A DNA stretch of 64,000 nt from Amycolatopsis vastitatis (GTDB lineage: Bacteria > Actinomycetota > Actinomycetes > Mycobacteriales > Pseudonocardiaceae): positions 62,001 through 126,000 of the forward strand of contig NZ_NMUL01000039.1 in NCBI RefSeq assembly GCF_002234595.1, given 5' to 3'. The position numbers were made by a program, and so were the translations under genes. Positions 1 to 8,171 of the stretch are shown one piece after another. Numbering within the stretch: position 1 is the first letter of the stretch; each line of letters starts with the position of its first letter. Under the pieces are notes generated by a model. It had not been told where the DNA came from and made no database searches. It saw nothing but the letters and a program-made list of their open reading frames with translations.

Positions 1-1016
1 CGGTCGGCCGCCGTCGCCGGGGGCACGCCCTCGGTGTCGGCCAGCGCGAACACGGCCTTCGTCGTGTCGTAGATGGCCGTCGTCTTGCGCTTCGCGCGGT
101 CGAAGTCGAAGCCGTGCCGCTCGTCGTCGACCTGGATGACGCCGCCGGCGTTCACCAGGTAGTCCGGCGCGTACAGGACGCCGCGGTCGGCGAGCTGCTT
201 GTCGATGCCGGCGTGGGCGAGCTGGTTGTTCGCCGCGCCGCAGACGACGCGGGCGCCGAGCACCGGCACGGTTTCGTCGTTCAGCACGCCGCCGAGGGCG
301 CACGGCGCGAAGACGTCCAGCTCGGACCGCAGCAGGGTGTCCACATCGGACGCCACCTGGACGTCGCCGTACACCGACCGGGTGCGCTCGATGGCCGGCG
401 ACCACACGTCGGTGATCGTCACCTGCGCGCCGGCGTCCACGAGGTGCCCGACGAGGATGTGCCCGACCTTGCCGACGCCGGCCACGCCGACGCGCTTGCC
501 CGCCAGGTCCGGGCTGCCCCAGACGTGCTCGGCCGAGGCCCGCATGCCCTGGTAGACGCCGAACGCGGTGAGCACGGACGAGTCGCCCGCCCCGCCGTCC
601 TCGGGCGAGCGGCCGGTGACGTACTGGCACTCGCGAGCCACGACGTCCATGTCGTGGACGTACGTGCCCACGTCGCACGCCGTGATGTAGCGGCCGCCCA
701 GGGACTGCACGAAACGCCCGTACGCGCGCAGCAGCGCTTCGGACTTGAGCGTCTTCGGGTCGCCGATGATGACGGCCTTGCCGCCGCCGAGGTCGAGCCC
801 GGCCAGCGCGTTCTTGTACGCCATGCCCTTGGACAGCGCGAGGACGTCGTCGAGCGCGTCGGATTCGGTGGCGTAGGGGTGGAAGCGCGTCCCGCCCAGC
901 GCGGGACCGAGCGCGGTGGAGTAGATGCCGATGATGGCCTTCAGGCCACTGGCCGCGTCGTGGCAGTACACGACTTGTTCGTGCCCGGTGCCCCGGGCGA
1001 ACACTCCTTCGGTCAC
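1..1016 (-). CDS. vdh: Valine (branched-chain amino acid) dehydrogenase, 3' end cut by window edge
   Basis: NAD-dependent Glu/Leu/Phe/Val dehydrogenase that oxidatively deaminates valine and related amino acids to 2-oxo acids in the cytoplasm; in actinomycetes it feeds acyl-CoA precursors to lipid and polyketide synthesis. The reverse strand reads from a GTG start at 1016, with AAGGAG eight bases upstream. Visible hallmarks are the substrate-binding ALGPALGGTRFHPY segment (about residues 36-49), the catalytic-lysine GGGKAVIIGDP segment (about 76-86) and a Rossmann GVAGVGKVG motif near residue 180. About 338 codons are present; the family is about 360 residues, so only some 20-25 C-terminal residues lie outside the window. 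It follows kynU on the same strand after a 161-bp gap, probably as a separate transcript. Family assignment is firm; valine versus leucine preference is inferred. Confidence 0.93.
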   Translation of the reverse strand, partial: MTEGVFARGTGHEQVVYCHDAASGLKAIIGIYSTALGPALGGTRFHPYATESDALDDVLALSKGMAYKNALAGLDLGGGKAVIIGDPKTLKSEALLRAYGRFVQSLGGRYITACDVGTYVHDMDVVARECQYVTGRSPEDGGAGDSSVLTAFGVYQGMRASAEHVWGSPDLAGKRVGVAGVGKVGHILVGHLVDAGAQVTITDVWSPAIERTRSVYGDVQVASDVDTLLRSELDVFAPCALGGVLNDETVPVLGARVVCGAANNQLAHAGIDKQLADRGVLYAPDYLVNAGGVIQVDDERHGFDFDRAKRKTTAIYDTTKAVFALADTEGVPPATAAD

Positions 1017-1177
1017 GGTGGTGACTCCTTTGTCTCCCGCGCCCGGTTCGTGGCCGGGACGCGCTTCACGGGGGTTGTCGGAAACCCGGCGCGGAGGTCG
1101 TCCGCCCGGGTGCCCGGGATCAACCTAGATCTTCGCCGTGCGCCGGACCAGTGGCGGTCCGGGATACGAACGGGTGA

Positions 1178-2371
1178 TCAGCCTCGGACCACCGTGCCGA
1201 GGGTGCCCATCGCCGTCTCCAGCTGCGTGTCGGAGAGGTACGGCGCGGGGCCGAAGCGCAGGTAGGGGCCCCGGCTGTCGGTGCGGACGCCGTGAGCGGC
1301 CAGCGCCGCCTGCAGCCCGGCGGCGTCGGCGCAGCGCAGCGAGAGGAACCCGCCGAGCATCCCGGGCGGCGTCTCGCGGTCGCGGGTGACGACGTCCTCG
1401 GGCAGCGCGAGCTTGTCGAACACCGACGCGAGCAGCCCCACCTGGTGCTGCGAAACCTCGCGCAGGAACTCCGGGGTCAGCCCCTGCTCGGCGAAGAACC
1501 GCTGGACCCGGACGCCGCGGTAGTGGCTGGCCGGGTCGTAGGTCGCGCCGGCGAACCGGTCGCCGCCGGTGGCGTACGGGACCTTGCCGGGGTGCCGCTC
1601 GTCGGCGAGCGCGCCGAACTCGGCGTACCAGCCGGTGATCACCGGCCGCAGCTCCTGGGCGTGGGCCGGCAGCCGCAGGAAGCAGTTGCCCTCGCCCAGC
1701 TGGAGGTACTTGTAGCCGCCGCCGAGCACCCAGGCGTTGGTGAGCCCGAGGTCGTGCAGCGGGAACGGCACGACGCCGAGCGCGTGGTAGGCGTCGACGA
1801 CGAGCTCGATCGAGCGGCCGCGGCAGACGTCGGCGAGGTGCGCCAGCCCGGGCACGAGCCTCGACGTCTCGAACAGCACCGCCGAGACGAGCACCGCCGC
1901 GGTGTTGCCGTCGACCTCCGCGGCGACGCGCTCGGCGAGCGTCTTCACCGGGTCGAGCGGCACCCGCACGACCTCGACGCCCTCCTCTTCGAGGCGGGCG
2001 AGCTGACGGCGCAGGGTGTGGAACTCGCCGTCGGTGGTGACCAGCCGCGGCCGCCGCGGCAGCTCCATCGCCGAGAGGAACCGCAGCACCAGGTCGTGCG
2101 TGCTCGCGCCGAGCGCGTACTCGCCGTGCGGGTCGCCGAGCAGCAGGCGGAAGCCCGCGCGCAGCTCGTCCGCCTTCGCGAAGGCGCGCTCCCACTTCAC
2201 GTCGACGTCGCGCGCAGCGTCGGCGAAGGACTCGAGCAGTCCCTCCTCCGCGACGTCCGGCCAGGCCTGGTGCGAGTGCCCGGACAGCAGGAGGCGTTCG
2301 GCCACCGCGAACCGGGAGTAGTGCGCGGCGAGGGCGTTGTCGTCCGCGCGCAGATCGTCCAAAGTGGTCAA
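1178..2371 (-). CDS. kynU: Kynureninase (PLP-dependent, class V aminotransferase fold)
   Basis: Cleaves L-kynurenine to anthranilate and alanine. The 397-residue product has a class-V aminotransferase fold. The PLP lysine lies in the GGGYKYLQLGEGN segment (about residues 218-230), and the DAYHALG stretch carries the cofactor-contacting Asp. The start is taken as TTG at 2371 because it overlaps the tryptophan dioxygenase stop as TTGA, with GGAG six bases upstream; no ATG or GTG lies closer. It is translationally coupled to kynA and forms the last gene of paaX-kynA-kynU. The product anthranilate is the expected substrate of the divergent aryl-CoA ligase. Some relatives are annotated only as class V aminotransferases, but the adjacent dioxygenase makes kynureninase by far the best reading. 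Confidence 0.88.
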   Translation of the reverse strand: MTTLDDLRADDNALAAHYSRFAVAERLLLSGHSHQAWPDVAEEGLLESFADAARDVDVKWERAFAKADELRAGFRLLLGDPHGEYALGASTHDLVLRFLSAMELPRRPRLVTTDGEFHTLRRQLARLEEEGVEVVRVPLDPVKTLAERVAAEVDGNTAAVLVSAVLFETSRLVPGLAHLADVCRGRSIELVVDAYHALGVVPFPLHDLGLTNAWVLGGGYKYLQLGEGNCFLRLPAHAQELRPVITGWYAEFGALADERHPGKVPYATGGDRFAGATYDPASHYRGVRVQRFFAEQGLTPEFLREVSQHQVGLLASVFDKLALPEDVVTRDRETPPGMLGGFLSLRCADAAGLQAALAAHGVRTDSRGPYLRFGPAPYLSDTQLETAMGTLGTVVRG

Positions 2372-3162
2372 AGTCGGCTCCGTACGGCCCAGAGATCCGG
2401 GAACATCGGCTGGAACAGCGTGGTACGCAGGTACGTAGCGCCGGATGATCCTCCTGTCCCGGTCTTGTCGCCGATGGTGCGTTCGACCATCTTCACGTGC
2501 CGGTAGCGCCACTCCTGCATCCCTTCGTCGAGATCGACCAGAGACTCCGCGACGACCGAGGGTCCCCCGTCGTCGCTGTACACGTCCAGCAATATCGCCT
2601 GCAGGGCCGGGGACGGCTCCACCGGTCGAGTGACGTCTCGGTCACACTCGACTGGGTAGCCGGAAGCCTTGAGGTACGCGAGAAAAGAGTCGAACAACGA
2701 CGGGCGCGCCATCGCGTCGGCGATGCGTTTCCGCTGTTCGCCGTCTTCCGGGTAGTGCGCGAACACGCGCTCGTCACGGCGCCCGAGCACCGCCTCCAGC
2801 TCGCGGAACTGGGCCGACTGGAAGCCGCTCGAAGCGTCCAAACGGGCGCGGAAACTGGTGAACTGGCTGGGCGTCATGGTCTCCAGCACGTCGATCTGCG
2901 CGACGGCGACCTTGAGGATCGTCAGGATCCGGCGCAGCGTGCGGATGGAGTGCGCGGTGTTGCCCGCCAGGAGGTTCTCCTGCAGGAAGGTCATTTCGTG
3001 CAGGATCTGCTTGAACCACAGTTCGTAGACCTGGTGGATCACGATGAACAGCAGCTCGTCGTGCTCGTCCGACCGCGTGCGCTGCGCGTTCAGCACGTCG
3101 TCCAGCGCGAGGTACGAGGTGTAGCTCAGCGCTTCCTGGGTCGCTTGACTGGTTTCCGTCAT
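2368..3162 (-). CDS. kynA: Tryptophan 2,3-dioxygenase
   Basis: Heme enzyme that opens the indole ring of L-tryptophan to give N-formylkynurenine, the first step of the kynurenine route. The 264-residue length is typical. Diagnostic segments are the YELWFKQILHEM helix (about residues 47-58), the MTPSQFTSFR and SSGFQSAQFRELE substrate-site stretch (about 96-119), and the WRYRHVKMVERTIGDKTGTG stretch, whose histidine is the proximal heme ligand. The ATG start overlaps the paaX stop as ATGA and the stop overlaps the kynU TTG start, so the three genes are translationally coupled. No kynB-type cyclase formamidase follows, which makes the fate of N-formylkynurenine an open question here. Confidence 0.97.
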   Translation of the reverse strand: MTETSQATQEALSYTSYLALDDVLNAQRTRSDEHDELLFIVIHQVYELWFKQILHEMTFLQENLLAGNTAHSIRTLRRILTILKVAVAQIDVLETMTPSQFTSFRARLDASSGFQSAQFRELEAVLGRRDERVFAHYPEDGEQRKRIADAMARPSLFDSFLAYLKASGYPVECDRDVTRPVEPSPALQAILLDVYSDDGGPSVVAESLVDLDEGMQEWRYRHVKMVERTIGDKTGTGGSSGATYLRTTLFQPMFPDLWAVRSRL

Positions 3163-3974
3163 CCTTGGGTCACCTCGTCGAAATGGCGCTGAGCGGGGTC
3201 CGCGAGCGCGGCGTACAAATCGTGGAACAGCTCGACGGCCGCCGCCCGGCGATCCGGTGCGGGCACCAGGTCGGCGGGCAGTTCGGGGTCGAGCGAGGGG
3301 AACGCCCGGAACGTGTGCACCAGGCGGGTCCGGACCTCGAACGCTTCGGCGTCCGAAACGTCCTTGTCCGCGTACCCGCCGAACTGGCCGACGAACGCGG
3401 TGTACCGCGCGGCCAGGTCGTCGAGGTCCCAGGCCCGCCCGGCGAAGCGGCGGACGTCCAGCGCGGCCGACGGCCGGCCGAGCAGCAGCCCGGCGTGCTC
3501 GGTGACGTCGAGTTCGCCGAGCAGGGCGACGACCTCGGCCTCGCGATCGTGCGGGGCGATCCAGGTGCCGTCCTGATAGGGCCCGAACCCGAGGAACCGC
3601 AGCCGCCTGACCAGGCGTTCCCTGGCCTGCCGCCGGCTCTCCGGGATGCTCTGCCACAGCACGGTCCACTCGCCGGCGGCGCGCTCGCGGCGGCCGAGGG
3701 AGAAGATCCGGTGGTCGCCGTCGGCGAGCAGGGCGATGGTGCGCCGGGTCAGCGAGTAGTGCACGGTGCGGCCTTCGCGGTGGCGCTGCAGCAGGCCGCG
3801 GCGCACCAGGCGGGTGAGCGCGATGCGGGCGGCGCCGTCGGAGAAACCCAGCTCGGCGAGCACCGCGACCAGGCCGCCCGACCACACCCGGCGGGTCTCA
3901 CGCGGGTGCACGTAGCTGCCCAGCAACGTCACGACCAGCTCCTGGGGGCTGGCTTCGAAGGCGTCGGCGGGCAT
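3159..3974 (-). CDS. PaaX-family transcriptional regulator
   Basis: A 271-residue PaaX-type repressor. The N-terminal winged helix spans about residues 8-80 (LVVTLLGSYV then a GAARIALTRLVRRGLL recognition region), followed by the central PaaX domain (TVLWQSIPESRRQARERLVRRL region) and the C-terminal PaaX_C segment. Family members respond to aryl-CoA thioesters such as phenylacetyl-CoA; here the natural ligand would be anthraniloyl-CoA or another product of the divergent ligase, which is inference. ATG at 3974 is the first gene of paaX-kynA-kynU. A TATAGA-like -10 ends ten bases before the ATG and there is no clear Shine-Dalgarno, so it is probably leaderless or nearly so. It likely controls both its own operon and the divergent creatininase-ligase operon from the 48-bp spacer. 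Confidence 0.9.
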   Translation of the reverse strand: MPADAFEASPQELVVTLLGSYVHPRETRRVWSGGLVAVLAELGFSDGAARIALTRLVRRGLLQRHREGRTVHYSLTRRTIALLADGDHRIFSLGRRERAAGEWTVLWQSIPESRRQARERLVRRLRFLGFGPYQDGTWIAPHDREAEVVALLGELDVTEHAGLLLGRPSAALDVRRFAGRAWDLDDLAARYTAFVGQFGGYADKDVSDAEAFEVRTRLVHTFRAFPSLDPELPADLVPAPDRRAAAVELFHDLYAALADPAQRHFDEVTQG

Positions 3975-3983
3975 GAACGCAAC

Positions 3984-4015
3984 TCTATACACCTCAGGCC
4001 GCTGCGGTGTAGCTT
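3984..4015. promoter_or_regulatory. Shared divergent promoter with candidate PaaX operator
   Basis: Only 48 bp separate the two divergent start codons. A dyad TACACC-N12-GGTGTA spans 3988-4011. It overlaps a minus-strand -10-like TATAGA (3984-3989, reading left) for paaX and a plus-strand TAGCTT (4010-4015) for the creatininase gene, whose GTG at 4023 sits where transcription should begin. Binding at the dyad would block both promoters. The -35 boxes are not convincing. Confidence 0.45.
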
Positions 4016-4022
4016 GATTTGC

Positions 4023-4829
4023 GTGACGTACTTCGCGGACCTCAGCTCGCCGCAGGTGGCCGCACTTGTGGACGGCCCCCGCGTCCCGGTCCTGCTGCTC
4101 CCGCTGGGCGCGATCGAGCCGCACGGCCCGCACGCGCCACTGGGCACCGACCCGCTGATCTCGCGCGGGATGTGCGAGCGCGCGGCCGAGCGGCTGGCCG
4201 CCGACGAGGACGTCCACGTGCTGGTCCTGCCCGAGGTGCCCTACGGCGTGACGCGGTTCGCGTCCGGGTTCGCCGGCGGCGTCCACATCGGCGAGGAGAC
4301 GCTGCACTCGCTGCTCGTCGACATCGGCGCGTCGCTGATCGGCCAGCGCCTGCGCCGGATCCTGCTGGTCAACAACCACTTCGAGCCCGCGCACCTGGTC
4401 ACGCTGCGGCGGGCGGTGGAGACGCTGAACTTCGCCTACGACGGACGCGTCGCCCTGCTCGACCTGGTCCGGCGGCGGCACGCGCAGCGGCTGACCGAGG
4501 AGTTCCGGTCCGGCGAGTGCCACGCCGGGCGGTACGAGACGTCGCTGGTGCTCGCCGACCGGCCCGAGCTGGTCGACCAGGCGCTGATGCGGACGCTGCC
4601 GCACGTGCCGGTCAGTTTGACAGCGGCGCGAAGCGCCTCCGTTGAGGGTGGTGGCGGGGGCATGGATGGATTGGCGGCGGCCCCCGAAGACGGCGGGTTC
4701 CGCGCCATGGGGATGCCCGAGGCGTACTGCGGCAAGCCCGCCGAGGCGACCGCCGAAGAAGGCACCGAGACGTTCTCGACGTTGACCGACCTGCTGGTGG
4801 AAGCGATCCGGGAGCTGGCCGGTGAGTGA
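4023..4829 (+). CDS. Creatininase-family metal-dependent amidohydrolase, candidate N-formylkynurenine formamidase
   Basis: A 268-residue creatininase-fold amidase. The metal-binding pattern of the family is intact: LPLGAIEPHGPHAPLGTD (about residues 26-43) carries the conserved Glu, His and Asp, NNHFEPAH the next His, and SGECHAGRYET the following His/Glu. Family members cleave cyclic amides or formamides; ArfB of archaea is a creatininase-fold formamide hydrolase. The gene opens the operon running into the aryl-CoA ligase, and it faces kynA-kynU, which lack a formamidase. I therefore infer that it may deformylate N-formylkynurenine. The GTG start has no Shine-Dalgarno and lies just after a -10-like TAGCTT, suggesting leaderless translation. 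A Gly-rich stretch near residues 205-220 looks like a flexible insert. An alternative role is hydrolysis of a ring-opened anthraniloyl intermediate. Confidence 0.85.
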   Translation: MTYFADLSSPQVAALVDGPRVPVLLLPLGAIEPHGPHAPLGTDPLISRGMCERAAERLAADEDVHVLVLPEVPYGVTRFASGFAGGVHIGEETLHSLLVDIGASLIGQRLRRILLVNNHFEPAHLVTLRRAVETLNFAYDGRVALLDLVRRRHAQRLTEEFRSGECHAGRYETSLVLADRPELVDQALMRTLPHVPVSLTAARSASVEGGGGGMDGLAAAPEDGGFRAMGMPEAYCGKPAEATAEEGTETFSTLTDLLVEAIRELAGE

Positions 4830-6342
4830 GCCGTTCAACCTCGCCACGCACTTCCTCGACCGGCACGTGACCGAGGGCCGCGGCGACCGGACCGCCCTGC
4901 TCGTCGGGGATCGTTCGATCAGCTACGCGCAGCTGGCGCGGCTCACCAACCGCGTGGGTCACGTGCTGCTCGACGCGGGTGTCCGAAAAGGACAGCGCGT
5001 GCTGCTGGCGCTGAGCGACGGTGACGAGTTCGTCGCGGCGTGGTACGGCGCGCAGAAGATCGGCGCGGTCACCGCCGAGGTCTACCCGTTCCTGCAGCCG
5101 AAGGACTACGCGTACTACCTCGGCTACACCGAAGCCGCCGTGGTGCTCGCGGACGCTGTCACGCTGCCCGCGTTGCGCGAGGCGGGTGCCCGGAACCTGC
5201 TGGTCACCGGCGTGCCAGAGGACGAGCTGCGCCCGGGTGAACGTCCATTCCGGACGCTCGTCGACGCGGCGCCGGACACCCTCGGAGCGGCGCCGACCAC
5301 CGTGGACGACGTCGGGATCTGGAAGTTCACCACCGGCAGCACCGGTGCGCCCAAGGCGTGCGTGCATCCCTTGCGCAGTCCGCTGGAGAGCTTCGAACGG
5401 TACGCCGTCCAGGTGCTCGGCCTGCGTGAGGACGACCGGATTCTCGCCGTCCCCAAGCTGTTCTTCGGGTACGCGCGCGACCTGGTGGCGCTGTTCCCGT
5501 TCGGCGTCGGCGCCGCCGGGATCGCCTTCCCCGAGCGCAGCACCGCGGACCTGATCTTCGAGCTGATCGCCCGCCACCGCCCGACCGTGCTGGTCAACGT
5601 GCCGACCATGATGAGCGCGATGGTCGCGCACCCGGCCGCGGCCGGGCAGGACCTGAGCTGCCTGCGGATGACGACGTCGGCGGGTGAGGCACTGCCCTCG
5701 GAGCTGCACCGCAAGTGGGACGCGGCCTTCGGCGTGCCGGTCGTCGACGGGATCGGCTCGTCCGAGGCGTACCACATCTACCTGTCGAACCGGCCGGGGC
5801 AAGCTCGCGTCGGCACGCTCGGCACCGAGGTGCCCGGGTACTCGGCACAGGTCGTCGACGAGCTCGGAAAACCGTTGCCGGACGGGGAGATCGGGCCGTT
5901 GCGGGTCACCGGCCCGACGATCGCGCTGGAGTACTTCGGCGACCCGGAGAGGTCCGCGCGGACGTTCGACGGCGACACGCTCACCTCCGGCGACCTCTTC
6001 AGCCGCGACCCGGACGGGTGCTTCCGCCACCACGGGCGCGCCGACGCGCTGCTCAAGGTCGGCGGCGTGTTCGTCGCGCCCGGCGAGATCGAGGACTGCC
6101 TGCTCGGCCACGCTGCGGTGATGGACTGCGCGGTGGTCGGTCACGAGGCCGAGGGGCTGGTCGTCCCGCGCGCGTACGTCGTGCTGCGGCCGGGTTCCGC
6201 GGTCTCCGCCGATGAGCTGAAGAACCACGCGAAAGCCCACCTGGCCAAGCACAAGTACCCCCGCGAGGTGGTCTTCATGCCGGAACTCCCCCGCACCGCC
6301 AACGGAAAACTCGACCGGCGCGCCCTGGCGGGCCGCCCGTGA
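4822..6342 (+). CDS. Benzoate/2-aminobenzoate (anthranilate)-CoA ligase family protein
   Basis: Adenylate-forming enzyme, 506 residues, of the benzoate-CoA ligase family. It activates an aromatic acid with ATP and CoA. Core motifs are FTTGSTGAPKACVH (A3 P-loop, about residues 169-182), GIGSSEAYHIYLSN (A5, acid-site region), a GDLFSRDPDG segment with the A7 Asp, HHGRADALLKVGGVFVAP (A8) and the catalytic lysine in PRTANGKLDRR (A10). The GTG start overlaps the upstream stop by eight bases, and its own stop overlaps the SDR start as GTGA. With kynureninase opposite, anthranilate is the most likely substrate, giving anthraniloyl-CoA. Benzoate or a hydroxyanthranilate cannot be excluded from sequence. 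Confidence 0.9.
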   Translation: MSEPFNLATHFLDRHVTEGRGDRTALLVGDRSISYAQLARLTNRVGHVLLDAGVRKGQRVLLALSDGDEFVAAWYGAQKIGAVTAEVYPFLQPKDYAYYLGYTEAAVVLADAVTLPALREAGARNLLVTGVPEDELRPGERPFRTLVDAAPDTLGAAPTTVDDVGIWKFTTGSTGAPKACVHPLRSPLESFERYAVQVLGLREDDRILAVPKLFFGYARDLVALFPFGVGAAGIAFPERSTADLIFELIARHRPTVLVNVPTMMSAMVAHPAAAGQDLSCLRMTTSAGEALPSELHRKWDAAFGVPVVDGIGSSEAYHIYLSNRPGQARVGTLGTEVPGYSAQVVDELGKPLPDGEIGPLRVTGPTIALEYFGDPERSARTFDGDTLTSGDLFSRDPDGCFRHHGRADALLKVGGVFVAPGEIEDCLLGHAAVMDCAVVGHEAEGLVVPRAYVVLRPGSAVSADELKNHAKAHLAKHKYPREVVFMPELPRTANGKLDRRALAGRP

Positions 6343-7031
6343 GCCGCCTGGTCGTGGTCACCGGCGGCACGCGCGGCATCGGCGCGGCGATCGCGGCCCG
6401 GTTCCGCGCTGCGGGTGACACGGTGCTCGCGCCGGGCCGGGCCGAATGCGACGTCACCGACGAGGAAGCCGTCGCGGCCTATTTCGCGTCGGCGGAGCCG
6501 GTGGACGTGCTGGTCAACAACGCCGGGATCTCTTCGAGCGCCCCGGTGGCGCGGACTTCGCTCGACGACTGGCGCGAGCAATTCGAGGTGAACGCGACGG
6601 GCGCTTTCCTGTGCACGCGCGCAGTTCTGGACGGGATGCGTTCGCGCGACAGCGGCCGGATCGTCACGGTGGCGTCGACGGCCTCGCACGTCGGCTACCG
6701 CTACACGGCCGGATACACGGCGTCGAAGCATGCGGCCGTCGGATTCATGCGCGCCGTGGCGGCGGAGCTGGCCGGCACCGGCGTCACGGCGAACGCGGTG
6801 TGCCCGGCATTCGTCCGCACCGACATGACGGCGACCTCGGTGGCGAGGATCGTCTCGCGGTCCGGACGTTCCTCTTCGGAAGCGGAATCCGCGTTGGCGG
6901 CGGCGTCCCCGCTCGGCCGGCTGCTGGAACCTTCGGAGGTGGCCTTCGCCGTCTCCTTCCTGGCGGCGCCGGAAGCCGCCGCGATCAACGGCCAGACCCT
7001 CGTACTCGACGGCGGAGGAATCCAGTCATGA
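6339..7031 (+). CDS. Short-chain dehydrogenase/reductase
   Basis: Classical SDR of 230 residues. The cofactor motif TGGTRGIG lies at about residues 8-15, NNAGIS near 61, the catalytic Ser in VASTAS, and the YTASK catalytic Tyr/Lys near residue 127. The NNAG and C-terminal DGG segments are standard. In this operon it would reduce a beta-keto or beta-hydroxy acyl-CoA produced from the dearomatised anthraniloyl-CoA, by analogy with beta-oxidation-like aerobic aryl-CoA routes; that is inference from context. The start is GTG overlapping the ligase stop, and the stop overlaps the next gene's ATG, so the order ligase-SDR-hydratase is translationally coupled. Confidence 0.9.
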   Translation: MSRLVVVTGGTRGIGAAIAARFRAAGDTVLAPGRAECDVTDEEAVAAYFASAEPVDVLVNNAGISSSAPVARTSLDDWREQFEVNATGAFLCTRAVLDGMRSRDSGRIVTVASTASHVGYRYTAGYTASKHAAVGFMRAVAAELAGTGVTANAVCPAFVRTDMTATSVARIVSRSGRSSSEAESALAAASPLGRLLEPSEVAFAVSFLAAPEAAAINGQTLVLDGGGIQS

Positions 7032-7855
7032 GCCCGTTCCGCGCGACCGCACCGCTGACGAAGGAGTGGGAACACTTCGAGTTCACCGTGGCCGACGGCG
7101 TCGCCACAGTCACGTTCGACCGGCCCGAGAAGCTGAACGCGCTGACCTTCGACGTCTACGCCGACCTGCGGGACCTCATCATCGAGCTGCCGCAGCACGA
7201 AGACGTCCGGGTGCTGGTGATCACCGGCCGCGGCCGCGGGTTCTGCTCCGGCGGCGACGTCGAGGAGATCATCGGCGAGCTGCAGAAGTTCGAGACCGCG
7301 GAGCTGCTGGAGTTCACGCGCATGACCGGCGCGGTGGTGAAGGCGCTGCGCGAGTGCCCGCTGCCGGTGATCGCGGCGGTCAACGGCGTCGCGGCGGGCG
7401 CGGGTTCGGTGATCGCGCTGGCCAGCGACTTCCGGCTGCTGGCGGAGTCGGCGAAGTTCGCGTTCCTGTTCACGAAGGTGGGGTTGGCGGGCGCGGACAT
7501 GGGGTCGGCGTACCTGCTGCCGCGCCTGGTGGGACTGGGCCGCGCGACGGAGCTGCTGATCCTGGGCGACAAGGTATCGGCTTCTCGGGCGGCGGAGATC
7601 GGGCTGGCTTCACAGGTGGTTTCCGATGAGGAGCTGCCTGCCACTGCCGCGGCCTTGGCGCGGCGGCTGGCCGATGGTCCGGCGTTGGCGTACGCGACGA
7701 CGAAGGTGCTGCTGACCCGTGAGCTGGACATGGACCTGGGCAGTGCGATCGAGCTGGAGGCGATCACGCAGGCGCTGCTGATGACGGCCAAGGACCACAA
7801 GGAGTTCTACGCGGCCTGGACCGCGGGGCGGGAGCCGCGCTGGACGGGCCGCTGA
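7028..7855 (+). CDS. Enoyl-CoA hydratase/isomerase (crotonase) family protein
   Basis: A 275-residue crotonase-fold protein. The N-terminal FDRPEKLNALTF stretch and the two oxyanion-hole segments, GRGRGFCSGGDVEE (about residues 67-80) and NGVAAGAGSVIALASDFR (about 118-135), are clear. The usual catalytic Glu region reads VGLAGADMGS, so the chemistry may be hydration, hydrolysis or C-C cleavage. ATG start overlaps the SDR stop as ATGA; it is the last gene of the creatininase-ligase-SDR-crotonase operon. A role in breaking down the ring-reduced anthraniloyl-CoA skeleton fits the neighbours but is not shown by sequence alone. Confidence 0.9.
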   Translation: MSPFRATAPLTKEWEHFEFTVADGVATVTFDRPEKLNALTFDVYADLRDLIIELPQHEDVRVLVITGRGRGFCSGGDVEEIIGELQKFETAELLEFTRMTGAVVKALRECPLPVIAAVNGVAAGAGSVIALASDFRLLAESAKFAFLFTKVGLAGADMGSAYLLPRLVGLGRATELLILGDKVSASRAAEIGLASQVVSDEELPATAAALARRLADGPALAYATTKVLLTRELDMDLGSAIELEAITQALLMTAKDHKEFYAAWTAGREPRWTGR

Positions 7856-7926
7856 GCCGTCCCAGGCCGGGTTTGGGAGCGGGCAATCCGGGCATTCTTC
7901 CTTCGACCGGCTGAGGGGAAGAATCC

Positions 7927-8163
7927 ATGGTGCGGAACGAGAGGCCGTTGTCCAAGCTCGAATCGTGGGCGGTCGGCCACCGGGTGTGGGCGTGCCTGTT
8001 CGTCGCCGTCCTCGGTGGCGTGCTCGCCTGGTGGCTGACGGTGAAATACGACCGGCCGAGCACCGGTGAGTTCGTTTTCTGGGCCCTGATCGTGATTCCG
8101 CTCGGGATCGGGCACACGTGGTTCGTCCTCACCCGCCTCAAGCGCCGGCGCAGCCGGGCCTGA
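7927..8163 (+). CDS. Small two-helix membrane protein of unknown function
   Basis: A 78-residue protein with two hydrophobic helices (about residues 20-38 and 49-67) separated by a short polar loop, and a basic C-terminus (LKRRRSRA). AGGGGA lies eight bases before the ATG, supporting real translation. It resembles many small actinobacterial integral membrane proteins, and I do not recognise a named family. It ends nine bases before the convergent VOC gene. The 71-bp gap from the crotonase gene suggests its own promoter. Confidence 0.6.
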   Translation: MVRNERPLSKLESWAVGHRVWACLFVAVLGGVLAWWLTVKYDRPSTGEFVFWALIVIPLGIGHTWFVLTRLKRRRSRA

Positions 8164-8171
8164 GCAGCGCG

